A DNA stretch of 64,000 nt from Pseudevernia furfuracea (GCA_022315425.1 JAIUPT010000032.1:248001-312000), one strand, 5' to 3'. Counted from the first letter of the stretch, positions 46,940-57,789 are shown. Numbers and translations: made by a program. The notes: a model not told the origin generated them from the letters alone.

Positions 46940-47334
46940 TCAATTCGGGATGACTTGCTCATCTGAGAACAAGCTTTCTGGTCTGCCAACCTGGCCATGG
47001 GGAAAGGAAATATCAAAATGCCACAGGATCCAAGCCACGATAAGCTTGATCTCTGCGGCGGCCATGAAGCGGCCTGGACACGCATTCCGGCCATAGCCCC
47101 AGTGAAGGTTTTCTGCGCTCGTGCTCGTTGCAAGGAACGGAGTCACACTCTTTCCAGCGCGGTCAGCGGCTTCGCGCAATTTAAGCCATCGCCAGGGCGC
47201 AAAATCTTCTCCCCCCTCAAATATCCCAGGGTCTCGGGCTGTCCAATAAGCGGGAGTTGAGATGAAAGTGTCTGATGGTATGGTGAGACCATCTGAGATT
47301 GTGATCGGTCGTCGTACTTTACGATTGAACGAGA
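46940..47334 (-). pseudogene. Inverted terminal exon of the broken cytochrome P450
   Basis: Minus-strand open frame preceded by an intact splice acceptor (CTTCCTAG before 47334). It encodes the P450 C-terminus: S-F-N-R-K-V-R-R-P, then P-A-Y-W-T-A-R-D-P then F-A-P-W-R-W, and the heme-binding loop W-G-Y-G-R-N-A-C-P-G-R-F with its cysteine ligand, ending at a stop near V-I-P-N. This is exactly the part missing from the P450 on the plus strand at 47423-48761, whose last codons would join it in phase. The two pieces lie head to head about 90 bp apart. Confidence 0.75.
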
Positions 47335-47422
47335 CTAGGAAGGTCAGCCGTGAAACAGCTGCATGAAGCTGAATGCTTTTCGTCGTTTTCTGGTTGGATT
47401 AATACTTCACCGCACAGGCACG

Positions 47423-48761
47423 ATGGCAAGCTGGATATCGTTCGAAAAACTTCGAGTTTACGGTCTTGACACTGAGCCGATGCTTCAGAGCCAATATATG
47501 TGGGTTTCATTGCTGGTGCTTGTGGTGCCCAGCTTTTCTATTCGTCAATCAAAGTCTGGAAACGAGAGTATCGACGCACCCATCATTGGTTCAGCGCAGT
47601 CATGGATCGCAAAGATTGAGATTCTTCTTTGATGCAGGCAGGGTGGTGGATGAGGGATACAGCAAAGTTGAGAAACAAATGACGAGCGGTGTGGCCCGAG
47701 TTGACATTCTCTCAGTTCAAGACAGGCATTTTCAAGCTCGGCGGGCACGACATGGTCATTCTGCCGACTAAGTTTGTCGATGAACTACGCAATGTTCCAG
47801 AAGACGACATCAGCTCTATCAAAGCAAACACGGATGTCAGTGAACACAGTTGAAGGGCTCGAGCTTTTCGGCTGACGGGGAAAACCCGCAGAACTTCGAG
47901 GGAGTATATTCTGCAACGTCGATCCTCACGGAAAGCAACCTTCACTCCGTTGTCTTGCAGACTAGATTAACCCCCAGGCTGGGCCCTCTGATCCCAATTT
48001 ATCGCGATGAGCTTGATTATGCGATGACTGAGGAGATGCCGGACTTTGGCAGTGTGCATTCATGAGAGTTTGTCGGAGGTATGAGGAACGTGCTAACAAT
48101 GTGCCTAGAAGAATGGAAAAGCGTCGAGGCTTTCCGCTTGATCATCCATCTCGTGAGTCGAGTCTCATCTCAACTTTTCGTAGGCGAAGATCTTTGCCGA
48201 AACATGACGTGGTTGAATGCCTCTCGTGGTGAATACTGCCTACTGATATAGAAGCTACGGCTGCTGAAGGGTATACCGAAAATTCGTTTAAGTCAATAAT
48301 TCTGCTCCGAGTGTTTCCTCAGTGGATCAAGCCATGCGTCGCTCAATTTGTACCATATGTCTGGCTTGTGAGATATCACTTGTACAGGGCGAAGACTGTT
48401 TTGGAGCCATTGATAGCCAAACGTCGCAAAGAGCAAGCTGCGGGCACACTCGTCCGCGACGAAAAATTCGACAACTTAATTCAGTTCATGGACAATGCGG
48501 CTACTGGAATCGACGCGAGGCCAGAAAAACTGGCTGGGAGGACGCTGATTTTGACCTTGGCTTCATCACATACCACCTCGATGGCGGCATGCCAGGCACT
48601 CTTCCAGATGTGTGAACATCCAGAATACATTCCTGAGCTAAGAGAAGAAGTCCAGAGGGTTGTCGAAGAGGATCAGGGCTGGCGCAAGACAACACTGACC
48701 AAAATGCGCAAGCTAGACAGCTTTGTCAAAGAATCACAGAGGGTTCATCCGCCAAGTCTAC
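47423..48761 (+). pseudogene. Cytochrome P450, N-terminal and central part (broken)
   Basis: Starts with a membrane segment (M-W-V-S-L-L-V-L-V-V) and continues with P450-like pieces in shifting frames: F-D-A-G-R-V-V-D-E-G-Y-S-K; L-P-T-K-F-V-D-E-L-R-N-V-P-E-D; L-T-P-R-L-G; G-E-D-L-C-R-N; then the long frame 48311-48764 with F-P-Q-W-I-K-P-C-V-A, the I-helix region L-A-S-S-H-T-T-S-M-A and the K-helix K-E-S-Q-R. It resembles the fungal P450s near ent-kaurene oxidase. At least two frameshifts or lost splice sites occur between 47550 and 48300. The frame ends at an intact GTGAGT donor (48762), and the exon that should follow lies inverted at 46940-47334. Confidence 0.75.
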
Positions 48762-48917
48762 GTGAGTCATCTCATGGACGCGAAAATTAGACATCGCGCT
48801 GATGAGTGAAGGATTTGGCATGCTTTAAAGCTTATGTCGTCAAAGTGAATTTTCAGCAATCTTGCCCTTCCCATCCAGTCGTCTCTCAAGTCAACAGCGA
48901 CTCAATAGCTCTGATGA

Positions 48918-50008
48918 TCATATAATCTCGCCTCGACTTCCCTTGACCGCATTCCAAAGATTCTCAGCGATCCCCAACACCTCTTCAGGCAGCGGCCCTT
49001 CCTTGATCATGGAGATCGTCTCCTGAACCTGTTTAGCACTGCTCGCACCAATAACAATCCCGTCTTCGTCCCTTAGTGCTGAGTGATGTGCAATCCAACG
49101 AACTGCGACCTCGATGGACGTTAGATTGTGTGGTTTTATGTTCGTACCAAATTTTCTCATGGCAGAATGAAGGTCTTCAGAATCGAAGAGCTTTTGCGCG
49201 AACTTGCCAAGAGGATTGTCGTTGTCAAAGCGGGTACCTGTATGCTCGTTGTTTACAAGCTTGCCAGTCAAAAATCCCGCAGCGAGGGGCCTATTCAGTT
49301 CGATTCAGCTTTGAGCTCACTCATCGCCATGGTGCTCGAGGAAAACCGCGCACCTGAAAGCGTTATATGTCATACCGTGAGCGTGTAAGATTGGCAGGAG
49401 TTTTGTCTCCATACCACGCGTCACAAGATTATAATCGCCCTGGTAACAGCTTGGCTTCTGTAGGCCTTTCTCTTCGCACAACCGTAACATCTGTTCGAGC
49501 GTTTTCGGGGAAAGATTTGATACCCCCCACTATCAGGTTCGACTTATTAGCCAACGCGGACGTAGACAAGGATGTCATTTGAATTTACGGTGTGACAGCG
49601 ACCTTGCTTAATCTGCTCATTGAATCCTTCGATCTGCACTTCAAGTGACGTGGAAGGGTCAGCTCTGTGCGCATAGAGGACGTTTATCCCGTCAGGTCGC
49701 TTCAAGCGCTGCAGACTCACTTGCAACGACTTCTCTATTGCTTCGCTCGTTAAGTCTCCGCTGCCGTCTGTTTTTGTATTGGTATACACTTTGGTGTCAA
49801 TAATGAAATCCCCACTGAGCTCTTTCGTCTCGCCAATGAGCTCTTCTGCCCTTCCTGGCTTCATTGGTGGATATCGAGCACCTGAATCGAGACGACGGAC
49901 GTCCAACTTCCGAAGATCCTTAAGAAGGCTTTGGACTGATGAAGGATCTTGAAAGTCGGTCAAGTCCATTCCAAAGGAAGCAGTTCCAAAGATGATCTGA
50001 GGAGTCAT
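48918..50008 (-). CDS. Aldo-keto reductase, AKR7-like
   Basis: NADPH-dependent reductase of aldehydes or ketones, similar in layout to aflatoxin-aldehyde reductases. Exons 49589-50008, 49354-49529 and 48918-49290 with introns of 59 and 63 bp join in phase and give 322 residues, the usual length. The catalytic tetrad is in place: D41 and Y46 (R-L-D-S-G-A-R-Y), K73 (F-I-I-D-T-K) and H114 (L-Y-A-H-R). Other marks are W-G-V-S-N-L-S in strand 6, A-F-R-P-L-A-A-G-F-L-T-G-K-L, and the cofactor-binding G-I-V-I-G-A-S-S-A-K-Q-V near the C-terminus. It looks intact although it sits beside the broken P450. A link to secondary metabolism is possible from the neighbourhood only. Confidence 0.9.
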
Positions 50009-51076
50009 TGTGCCAGTAGACCTCAGCCGCTGTGGTTTGACGATGTATGCACAGGCTCTTTGCTGTGGATGCGAGAAGTTGGCGCCCGTGAACTAAGCAA
50101 AGGTGTGTGAAGTAGACGCGAAGATTCTGAAGTGAGGTAGAAGCTAGGCAGTATTTTTCGGTCGAGGCTGTAGAAGTGAGTAAGAGTGTGAGGCATGAGG
50201 TGTTGAGCAGCGTTTCCTATATGGAAGCAGTCAGCCCTACCAGCTAGCGGCTTGGCACTAGTGTGACGCCTACCTAGGTACGTGTAGATACTTCCTATTG
50301 TTCTTTTAGTCTAGTTAATATAATCAATTATATATCTACTATTTAATAGATTATAAGCTCGATAATATTACTACTACGATATTATTATCTACAAGTATAG
50401 GCCCACGAATTAAATTCGTGAAACGTGTTCTTGAATTCCGGGGGTTGGTTTCGGGGCCGCGCATCCCCGAGAGGATTTGCTTCGGGGTCTCTCAAGGGTG
50501 AAAAATGTTCAACTTAAAAATCGTTTATAAGTATAAGACCGATTCTCAAAATTCTTGATTCTCCGAATAGCGCAAATAAGTCTCCACAATTGAAAAAAAA
50601 AATCTCAAAAAGGTAATAGAAAAGTAAAAAGTTATTCAAAATATAAGACTTATACGCACAAATTTTTCCGGGGCCGCGCATCCCCCATCACCAAGAAGTA
50701 ACCGGCCGGGCAGCGATATTGAAATCCTACTTTACTTTATCAATAATAGACTAAATTTGATAATTTTTGCAGCGTTGGAATGCGCACGTTAAGCTCTATA
50801 ATTGGCGAAAATTTTAAGAAATCATATGCAGAGGGCATAGGATAATTGAAGTTGCAAAAAGGTCTCACCAAATTTTTTGATGAGGGCGCTCGGGAGGCCT
50901 AACGGGCTGACAAAGCGGGTCTAACCAAAAAGCGTAGAAAGATCGATTTTTTGATTGGCTACACATACAAATATAAGGTTTTTTAGCTCAGCCCTACACT
51001 ATTCTTTTATATATACTGATACTTTTATACATTGTCGTCGTTATTTATAACTTATTTATAACATAAATCATACATA
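50009..51076. other. AT-rich non-coding DNA
   Basis: Contains the promoter of the AKR gene, a dispersed repeat (see 50226-50345), and two copies of the 17-mer CGGGGCCGCGCATCCCC near 50454 and 50670. The rest is AT-rich with no open frames. Confidence 0.5.
50226..50345 (+). repeat. Dispersed repeat, copy 1
   Basis: Begins GCAGTCAGCCCTACC and shares a core (CTTGGCACTAGTGTGACRCC and a TGTAGATACT block) with 61682-61800 in the same orientation. This copy is more AT-rich; several differences are C to T or G to A. Confidence 0.7.
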
Positions 51077-51373
51077 CCTTAGCGGAAGGCTATGAGTTTA
51101 GAAAACGGTGCTGAAACGGTATATAGACGGTTTTTTTCTTGACACGTTTTAGATGCTCACCTCCGCCTTTAGGCGATGAAGATTTTAATACGTTTCTTAA
51201 AAGAAACGGTGTTAAACTTTAATACGTATTTCTAGAAATATCGTAGTTAAAAAGAAATCGTTCTAACATCGTAACTATTCAAAAATCGTATCTTGTCAAC
51301 CTTCCTTGATTCGATATCAGCTTTCGACAGGGTTCAGGGTCTATCAGATAACTCAACAGTCTCACCCTCATCA

Positions 51374-51381
51374 GTCTCATC
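51374..51381. repeat. hAT target-site duplication, left
   Basis: GTCTCATC, identical to 54618-54625; 8 bp is the diagnostic length for hAT insertions. Confidence 0.9.
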
Positions 51382-54300
51382 CAGCGCTTTCAATCGCCCA
51401 GCCAAAAGGCTAGGCTAGGCTGAGGCTAGGCTAGTCAGCCTAGCCCCAGCCCGAGGCCTCTGATTGGCTAGCCCAGCCTTAGCTCCGACCTTTCGGGCGG
51501 GCTAGGCTAGGCTAAGGTTTTAGGCGCTAGTAGTTTAGTGGATCACACAAATTTAGTGTAATGTCTGAATAATCGCTGAGTAACAACCCTCACCAACAAC
51601 GCCACCGTCACTTAATTAAATGAGTTCAATGAATTCAATAGATCATTATAACGATGCTCCGCGTGTTATTAAAAGCACGATCATCAACGAAGGAGACTAC
51701 GTGCATAAACACTCACTAAAAAAGCTAATAATCGAACTCAACACCATTCCGTCAGAAAGTCGAGTTATCACTTATGAAAAGTCCTACGTATTTACAAAGA
51801 ACTTGAGCTACTTTGTCAAGCTTAAGAAGATCTTCAAGATATGAGAGTATAATCTAGAAGTCATTGAGATTATTACGAGAAAGAAATTCTGACTGTGTAC
51901 GCACTGTGAGACATTTTATCATCTTACATGTTCTGAATCATAATAACGTCTATGTGTGTAGACCATGAGCATCACAAGAAGATCAATCACCTGTTTTCAA
52001 TCTCTATATTCTCTGATAAGATGACTCAACACGTATAAGAGTGTCAACGTATCGATATATCACTCAAAGGCAAAAAAACTCCTCTTACAAACAATTCTTC
52101 AATTACGAAACAATTACAGAGCGCACCTCGATATAAGAGTCTTATAGGTCTCGAACTTGTAAAAAAGATGAAGTACTTCTTTATTCGCTGGGTCGTTACT
52201 ATGCACATCGCATTTTCTATATACAATAATGAGTTCTTTAGAGATCTGCTTGACTTATTCTCGAAGACTCTTATGAAGCATCTATCGACATCTAATAACA
52301 CGATTCGCAAATGAATCTCAGAAGCGTTTCAAGAGTATAAGATCATCGTGAAAGATATGCTTCATAAAGGCAAAAGCAATATACATCTCTCTTTCGATCT
52401 ATGAACATTCGAAAATAATCTAGTTCTTCTGACTGTTGTCAGTCATTTCATTGATGAGAACGATCGACCTCGCATCATTCTCTTGATCATTAGACGTATA
52501 CACGACTCTCATTTCGAAGAAAATATGGCTCAGAAGGTGATTGCAGTCATTCGGGAATATGACATAGCTCGCCGACTTGGGTTCTTCGTTCTAGACAATG
52601 CTGAGTTCAATGATACATGCGTTGATGCGATTCTCAAAGCGGTACGCCCAGATCTCGAAAAGAAGGCACGACGACTACGCTATCTCGGTCACATCATGAA
52701 TCTCGCCGCTCAAGCACTTCTATTTGATACTGATTCAGACGCTTTTACTGCAGAGATTCTGATTGCTACGAAGCTAAGACATGAACGAAAACTACTCAAT
52801 ATATGAAGGAAACGCGGTCCTCTAGGCAAACTTCACAATATCGTCAAGTTCATTCGCAGTACTCCTCAAAGACGCGAGAAGTTTCACATCATTGAGTGCG
52901 ATATTCTGGCTTTCATCGATCTCAGCAAAGATCTTATGATGCAGTTCGACAACGCGACTCGATGAAATTTAGCCTGTACGATGATTGAGCGAGCAATAAG
53001 ATTACGATATAAGATCGATCGATTCTGCGCTGATTATCAGAAGTCTACAAAGAAGCCTCGCGAAGAGGATGATGACGATAACTTAGTTAGAGAGAATACG
53101 CTTACTCCTCGTGATTGAGATACACTCACTCAAATGCTAGAATTTCTGAAGCCTTTCAAAGAGGCCATCGCCCGGCTCGAAGGCAACGCGAAATTCGATA
53201 CTCATGATCGACTGTGAGAGTGTTTGCCTACAATAAAGCTTCTTATAAGGCGAATAAAAGAACATCAAAGAGATTTTGCTGCTGTTGTGAACTCGGAGGA
53301 ATTATATGTCACTAACGAGTTCAAGTATCTTCTTCACTCGCTCAACAACTGTGTTATAAAGCTAAAAAAGTATCAAGATCTCATTAATGAGTCTTCTGCT
53401 TATATCGCCGCAGTTGTAATGCATCCTACAAAGAGATGGAAATGGATCGAGCTCAACTGTCCAGCATTATTAGGCCCTGGAATGAACGCTGTGCAAACAC
53501 TATGGGATACTGAGTACAGAGATAATGGATCGGATATATCTTAATCTACGTCGAATGCCACAGCCTCTATGTCTCGCGACTTCACCGCGTTTGATGACTT
53601 CCTCGACGTGTCGAACGATGATATCGCGTTCAAAGAAGACAGCTACACGATCTACTGCGAGCTCAGCAACCGTATCAGCGATAAAGACTGTTCAGATTCC
53701 GATATCATCGAATGGTGAATGAAACACAGTCATGAAGATGTGACAAGACTTGAATGAGATATGCTTGCTGTGTCCGCCATGTCCGCTGAATACGAGCGAG
53801 TATTCAGTAATGCTGATCGTCTGCTTACGCCCATTAGGAGCTCGTTGAAGAATAACATCATTGAGGCCTCGAAGTGTCTGAAGGCGTGAGTTTCGCAGAG
53901 TATCAAGTCCTCCTAGACAGCGATGTGCGTTGTCAAAGTCAGATATACTATCAAACAGCCAGCATCTGATCCGGTAGATCATCGAACATAGCTGATTTGA
54001 ACGTATTTGAAGCCCTTCTGATCTGATTTTTTTCTATTATTCAACTGACGATTTTTTTACTTGATTAAGCTATCTCCTCACTTTATTCTTTAAACTAATC
54101 ATTAACAGACTTCTCCCTTATCCTTCTTTATTCTCTTCTATCTTATTTAGAGTTACTACAAACAGCAATTGACTGACAAGAGGTAATTCTGAAGCTTCAT
54201 TATGATCGCAAATCTCGTTCACTTCATCTCTGCATCACACCCTTCGCTCTTGTGCGTTTGACCTGTCAGTCAGTCGTGTAACGAGGTGTTTCTGACACAG

Positions 54301-54617
54301 TTCAGCCCTCGCATGCGCCATGTGCAGGGAGTACAGTCATAGAGCTTCATGTCACCCAAATTTTTTCAGGAGGTCCCTGCTATGGGGGTTCTGCCAAATT
54401 TTTGGGAGCTACCTATATAATTTGTAGTGACGCTAGAAGCTTAGCGGCGCCAAGCTTCATTTTCATTGGCCAAAACAACTAGCGTCAGCCTTTTCCCGCC
54501 CAGCCCTAGCCAGCCTAGCCCTTAGCCTAGCCCCGCCCTAGCCTCGTCTCTCCAGAGTCAGCCCCAGCCCCAGCCTTAGGCCCAAAGGCGGGCTGGGCTG
54601 GGCTGATGAAAGCCCTG
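51382..54617 (+). mobile_element. hAT DNA transposon, 3236 bp, with TIRs and TSD
   Basis: Ends are CAGCGCTTTCA... (left) and the reverse complement of ...TGAAAGCCCTG (right), matching at 18 of 22 positions. Both have the CAG start typical of hAT. Subterminal arrays of AGGCTAGGCT-like repeats lie inside both ends (about 51398-51512 and 54500-54600) in inverted orientation. The perfect 8-bp TSD indicates a fairly recent insertion. It carries one transposase gene. Confidence 0.92.
51620..53916 (+). pseudogene. hAT transposase with eleven TGA codons at Trp positions
   Basis: Cut-and-paste transposase. Order: a BED-like zinc finger piece (C-T-H-C near 51900), the catalytic RNase-H-like core (F-D-L-x-T-F-E-N-N near 52390; F-F-V-L-D-N-A near 52580; L-G-H-I-M-N-L-A-A near 52690), and the C-terminal dimerisation domain (S-A-M-S-A-E-Y-E-R-V-F-S-N-A, then A-S-K-C-L-K-A) ending at TAG 53914. 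From about 51943 to 53916 one frame runs through, broken by TGA at 52312, 52402, 52804, 52963, 53116, 53215, 53716, 53755 and 53887, and by TAA at 52036 and 53542. Before that, TGA at 51842 and 51890 lie in another frame, with a frameshift near 51935. All eleven TGA sit where hAT proteins commonly have Trp; five TGG remain. By the standard code it is dead. Confidence 0.85.
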
Positions 54618-54625
54618 GTCTCATC
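54618..54625. repeat. hAT target-site duplication, right
   Basis: GTCTCATC directly after the CTG end of the element; identical to 51374-51381. Confidence 0.9.
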
Positions 54626-55040
54626 AGCCCTCATATCGAATCTTTACTAAGTAGGGGAAAGTCACCTCCGCGAGAAAATCGTCTAAATCGCTCATTTTTG
54701 CACTCAAATTTAGAAGAGCGTTGATTTTTCTCGATATACAGTACTTTCGAGTACTTGACTTGACATTTTCTAATAATTTAACAGTAGATTATTGATGTCG
54801 CAATTCTTTTAAGTAGATGATTGATATCTTGATTCTTTTAAAATAACCGTATCTTCTATAGAAACGTAACTTGATTAGAACTGTTCTTCTATCGTACTAA
54901 AAATAATATCGAATCAAATTTATAACGTGATAAAAAATAAACGATAACATGGTACCGCTACCTAGAAACCGTCAAAAGGCGGTTTCACTAACCGATACCG
55001 TTCCAGCACCGTTTTTTGAACTCATAGACCTCCGCTAAGG

Positions 55041-55865
55041 TATTTGGTCAATGGATCATCATTCTTCCGCTTCGTGCATCCCACCATTGCAACAATTCTC
55101 TCCAACTACCTTACCTTATGTTAATTCCCAGGTACCACTAAAGTAGCTTTGCGCTTTACACTGCAGCTAGTCAGAGTGTTAAGAGCTCCCTCGATTCTGT
55201 TTTCGCACTCATTTGTGGATAGCTAGAGAACATTCTATGAAGCATAATTATCGTTCCAGCCACGACTGTTACTTTTCGACGTCCGCCTCAGAGAGACTTG
55301 GTTGTAATTTTCCGAATTCTCGCATGCCAGATATGCCCCCCCTCGCCCCCCCCCCCTTCCTTTTTAGAGTAATACATTTAGCCGTGCAATGGCGAAAGAT
55401 GACATTTACGGGTATCATAGCTGTGGCTGGATAAATGTGAGGCTTCGGAATGATCCGGAAGTTTCTTGGATGCGGAGGTATAAACTTTGCGAGATTGTAT
55501 AATATCTCTGGTTTGCACCATGATCAGATAGGCACAAAGCGATGCGAGCAAAAACGCAGCTCGCCTTATTCAAAGACTGGGGAGTACATGATGCAACACC
55601 CTTGAGGCAGTCATATTCTTCAAAAAGCAGGGCATCAGAGCCTTCAATTTTGTATTGTACAAGTGCTAGAACGTTTTTCAGGAGTTTGGCTCTGGAGGAC
55701 AGCCGAATTACTCCCCTTTCAGAAAACGTCATGTGTACCTTTACAGCCCGGATAACTAGGAAGCGTATTCGCACATGCTCACCTGTGCCGACTCATAAGA
55801 CCTTGTGGATTTCAAAATTTACCTGCACGGAGTCTTAGAAAGCAGACAACGGTGGTGATATAATC
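55041..55865. other. Intergenic, nothing recognised
   Basis: Follows the TA border of the outer element. Contains a C homopolymer near 55337-55356 and the promoter of the next gene. Confidence 0.4.
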
Positions 55866-57287
55866 ATGGTTTTTCCCAAAATTGCCCTTGTTGCCAGTTG
55901 CTTGCTTCGTCTTACAGCCACTTCACCGATCCTGACAATTCCTGAAAGCCCATTACCAGCGTATGATGTTATCATCGTGGGCGGAGGACCTGCTGGTCTC
56001 AGCGCTGCAAGCGCTCTGGGTCGTGTGAGGCGCTCCGCACTTCTCATCGATAGCGGTGTCTATCGTAAGGACGAAGCTCAGCTTCTAGCCTTGTATCAGA
56101 TACTGACGAAAAGTTCTCAGGTAATGCGCCTACTCAAGAAGTCCATGATGTCCTTACAAAAGATGGCACCGTCCCAGCCGAGTTTCGAGCTTTAGCTCGA
56201 GAACAAATCTCTGTGTACCCTTCCGTATCTATGATGAATGGTACCGTCTCTTTGATCATGCCAAAAAACAACAACACCTACTTTACGACGACGGATGTGG
56301 AGGGCAAGCAGTATCTCAGCAAGAAGGTCATTCTGGCTACCGGCATGAAGGATTTGGTGCCTAATACCCCTGGGCTGGCTGCTGGATGGGGTAAAGGAAT
56401 ATACTGTACGTATATACAACTACACGCATTGGTTCCCTCCTAACAGGGTCAGGGTGTCCATGGTGCGACGGCTGGGAACACCGAAACAAGCCCCTCGCAA
56501 ACCTGGGCCCCTTCAACGCCGCCTTCGTTCAAAACAGCATCACGCAAACAACCCTGAACCCCGACATCCTGATGCTCACCAACGGCACCTACAACGACAC
56601 TCCAAAGCGCAAGCCTCCAAGGACCTTCCAGACTGGACCGACCTACTAGCATTGTATAACATCAGCGTCGAAGACCGCAGCATTGCAAGCTTCTCGCGTG
56701 TAAACGGGAATGACAGCGACTACAATGACGACTTCAGGATTACTTTTACGGATGGAGAAAGCATTGTACGCAATGCTATCAAAGGAAATTTCCCTGCAGA
56801 ACTAGCTTCGGATATCCCGACGAAGTTGGGTTTAAAGCTAAGCAACGAGAGCGATGCTACAGTCCAAGTAGACCACAACATGGAATCGAGTATGCCTGGA
56901 GTCTTCATGGTCGGAGATGCGAATTCGTAGGGCGTACTTTATATCTACCACACTGATGCAATCCAACTAATGCTACAGACAGAGACATGTCTCACAGCGT
57001 TCCGCATGCGATGTGGAGTGCGAAAAGAGCTCTCGTTTACATGCACGGTGAGCGGCCCGCATTATCTTATCAAGTAAAATCATGCGTGAGCCTTGCTGAT
57101 GATGGACAATGCAAAAGGCGATTTGGCGAAGGACTACTCGGAAGCTCGAGTCGAGGCGGAGTCGAAACACACGAAGCGTTTCTTAGACGATGCACAAAAG
57201 CCTTTTGAAGTTATGAAAAAACAACTCGCGAAGCCCAAGGCAGAAATTCATTCGGCGCGAGAGCTGTTGGAGTACATGAGCAGTTGA
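55866..57287 (+). pseudogene. Thioredoxin-reductase-like FAD oxidoreductase with one frameshift
   Basis: Exons 55866-56064, 56121-56405, 56447-56926, 56983-57047 and 57091-57287. Residues 1-20 form a signal peptide. The FAD-binding V-G-G-G-P-A-G-L-S-A-A follows, then A-T-G-M-K-D (NAD domain entry), a redox pair in G-C-P-W-C-D-G-W-E-H, and the late FAD motif G-V-F-M-V-G-D-A-N-S. This is the layout of the secreted, low-molecular-weight thioredoxin-reductase-like proteins of fungi, which oxidise dithiols. Near 56600 the frame jumps by one base (N-D-T-P-K to A-Q-A-S-K-D-L-P-D-W), so as written the gene is broken; everything else is in phase. The second intron is only 41 bp. Either a recent loss or a sequence error. 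Confidence 0.7.
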
Positions 57288-57789
57288 GTGGAATAACACC
57301 ATCTTTTCCAAAAACCATGATCCAATATGCAGCCTCGTTGCTGAAAAAAATGATGTTATTAGGTCAATAAATCATTGCTTTCACAGCCTTAAATATCACT
57401 AACTCATGGCTCATAAAACCACTGCGTCTAGATCTCGCGGCGATGCAGGGTATGAGGCTTGAGAGCACTGCAAAATGACAGACCCTCAGGGTTTGCATCG
57501 CGTTTCTTACATCTCCGAATAATTTTATAGCTTGAAACCATCCCAACTTGTGTCCAGTCGTGCTCACTGAGCCCTTCGGTTTTGGTTGACTGACCCTTTT
57601 TGGGCATGTCTCGATTCCAATTGAGACAGCCCCCCCCCCCCCCTCCCTTTTTCCATTGGCGAGAGCAGTCTGCTTTTCCCAGCAAGACAAATATCAAAAA
57701 CAATACAAACATTCTTTCAGGCCTCTTGCTTTTCACTTCTCCCCTCTCCTTCCATTCTTTCCCTCCCCCATCCTCATCGAAACCCCTCG
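57288..57789. other. Intergenic, C-rich
   Basis: Contains a C homopolymer at about 57630-57641 and the promoter of the gene at 57790. No domain. Confidence 0.4.

Larger units (their letters stand above)
51077..55040. mobile_element. Older TIR element, TA-flanked, interrupted by the hAT element
   Basis: The left end (CCTTAGCGGAAGGCTATGAG...) and the reverse complement of the right end (CCTTAGCGGAGGTCTATGAG...) match over about 46 bp at roughly 90 percent. Both ends are bordered by TA, as in Tc1/mariner-type insertions. Without the inner hAT element and one copy of its target duplication, it is about 720 bp and has no coding frame, so it is a non-autonomous (MITE-like) element. Confidence 0.75.

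Noticed and set aside
51620..53916. RIP as the sole cause of the stops in the hAT transposase
   Set aside because: RIP acts on CpA and would produce TAA/TAG from CAA/CAG and TAG from TGG. Here Gln codons are intact and nearly all stops are TGA at Trp positions.
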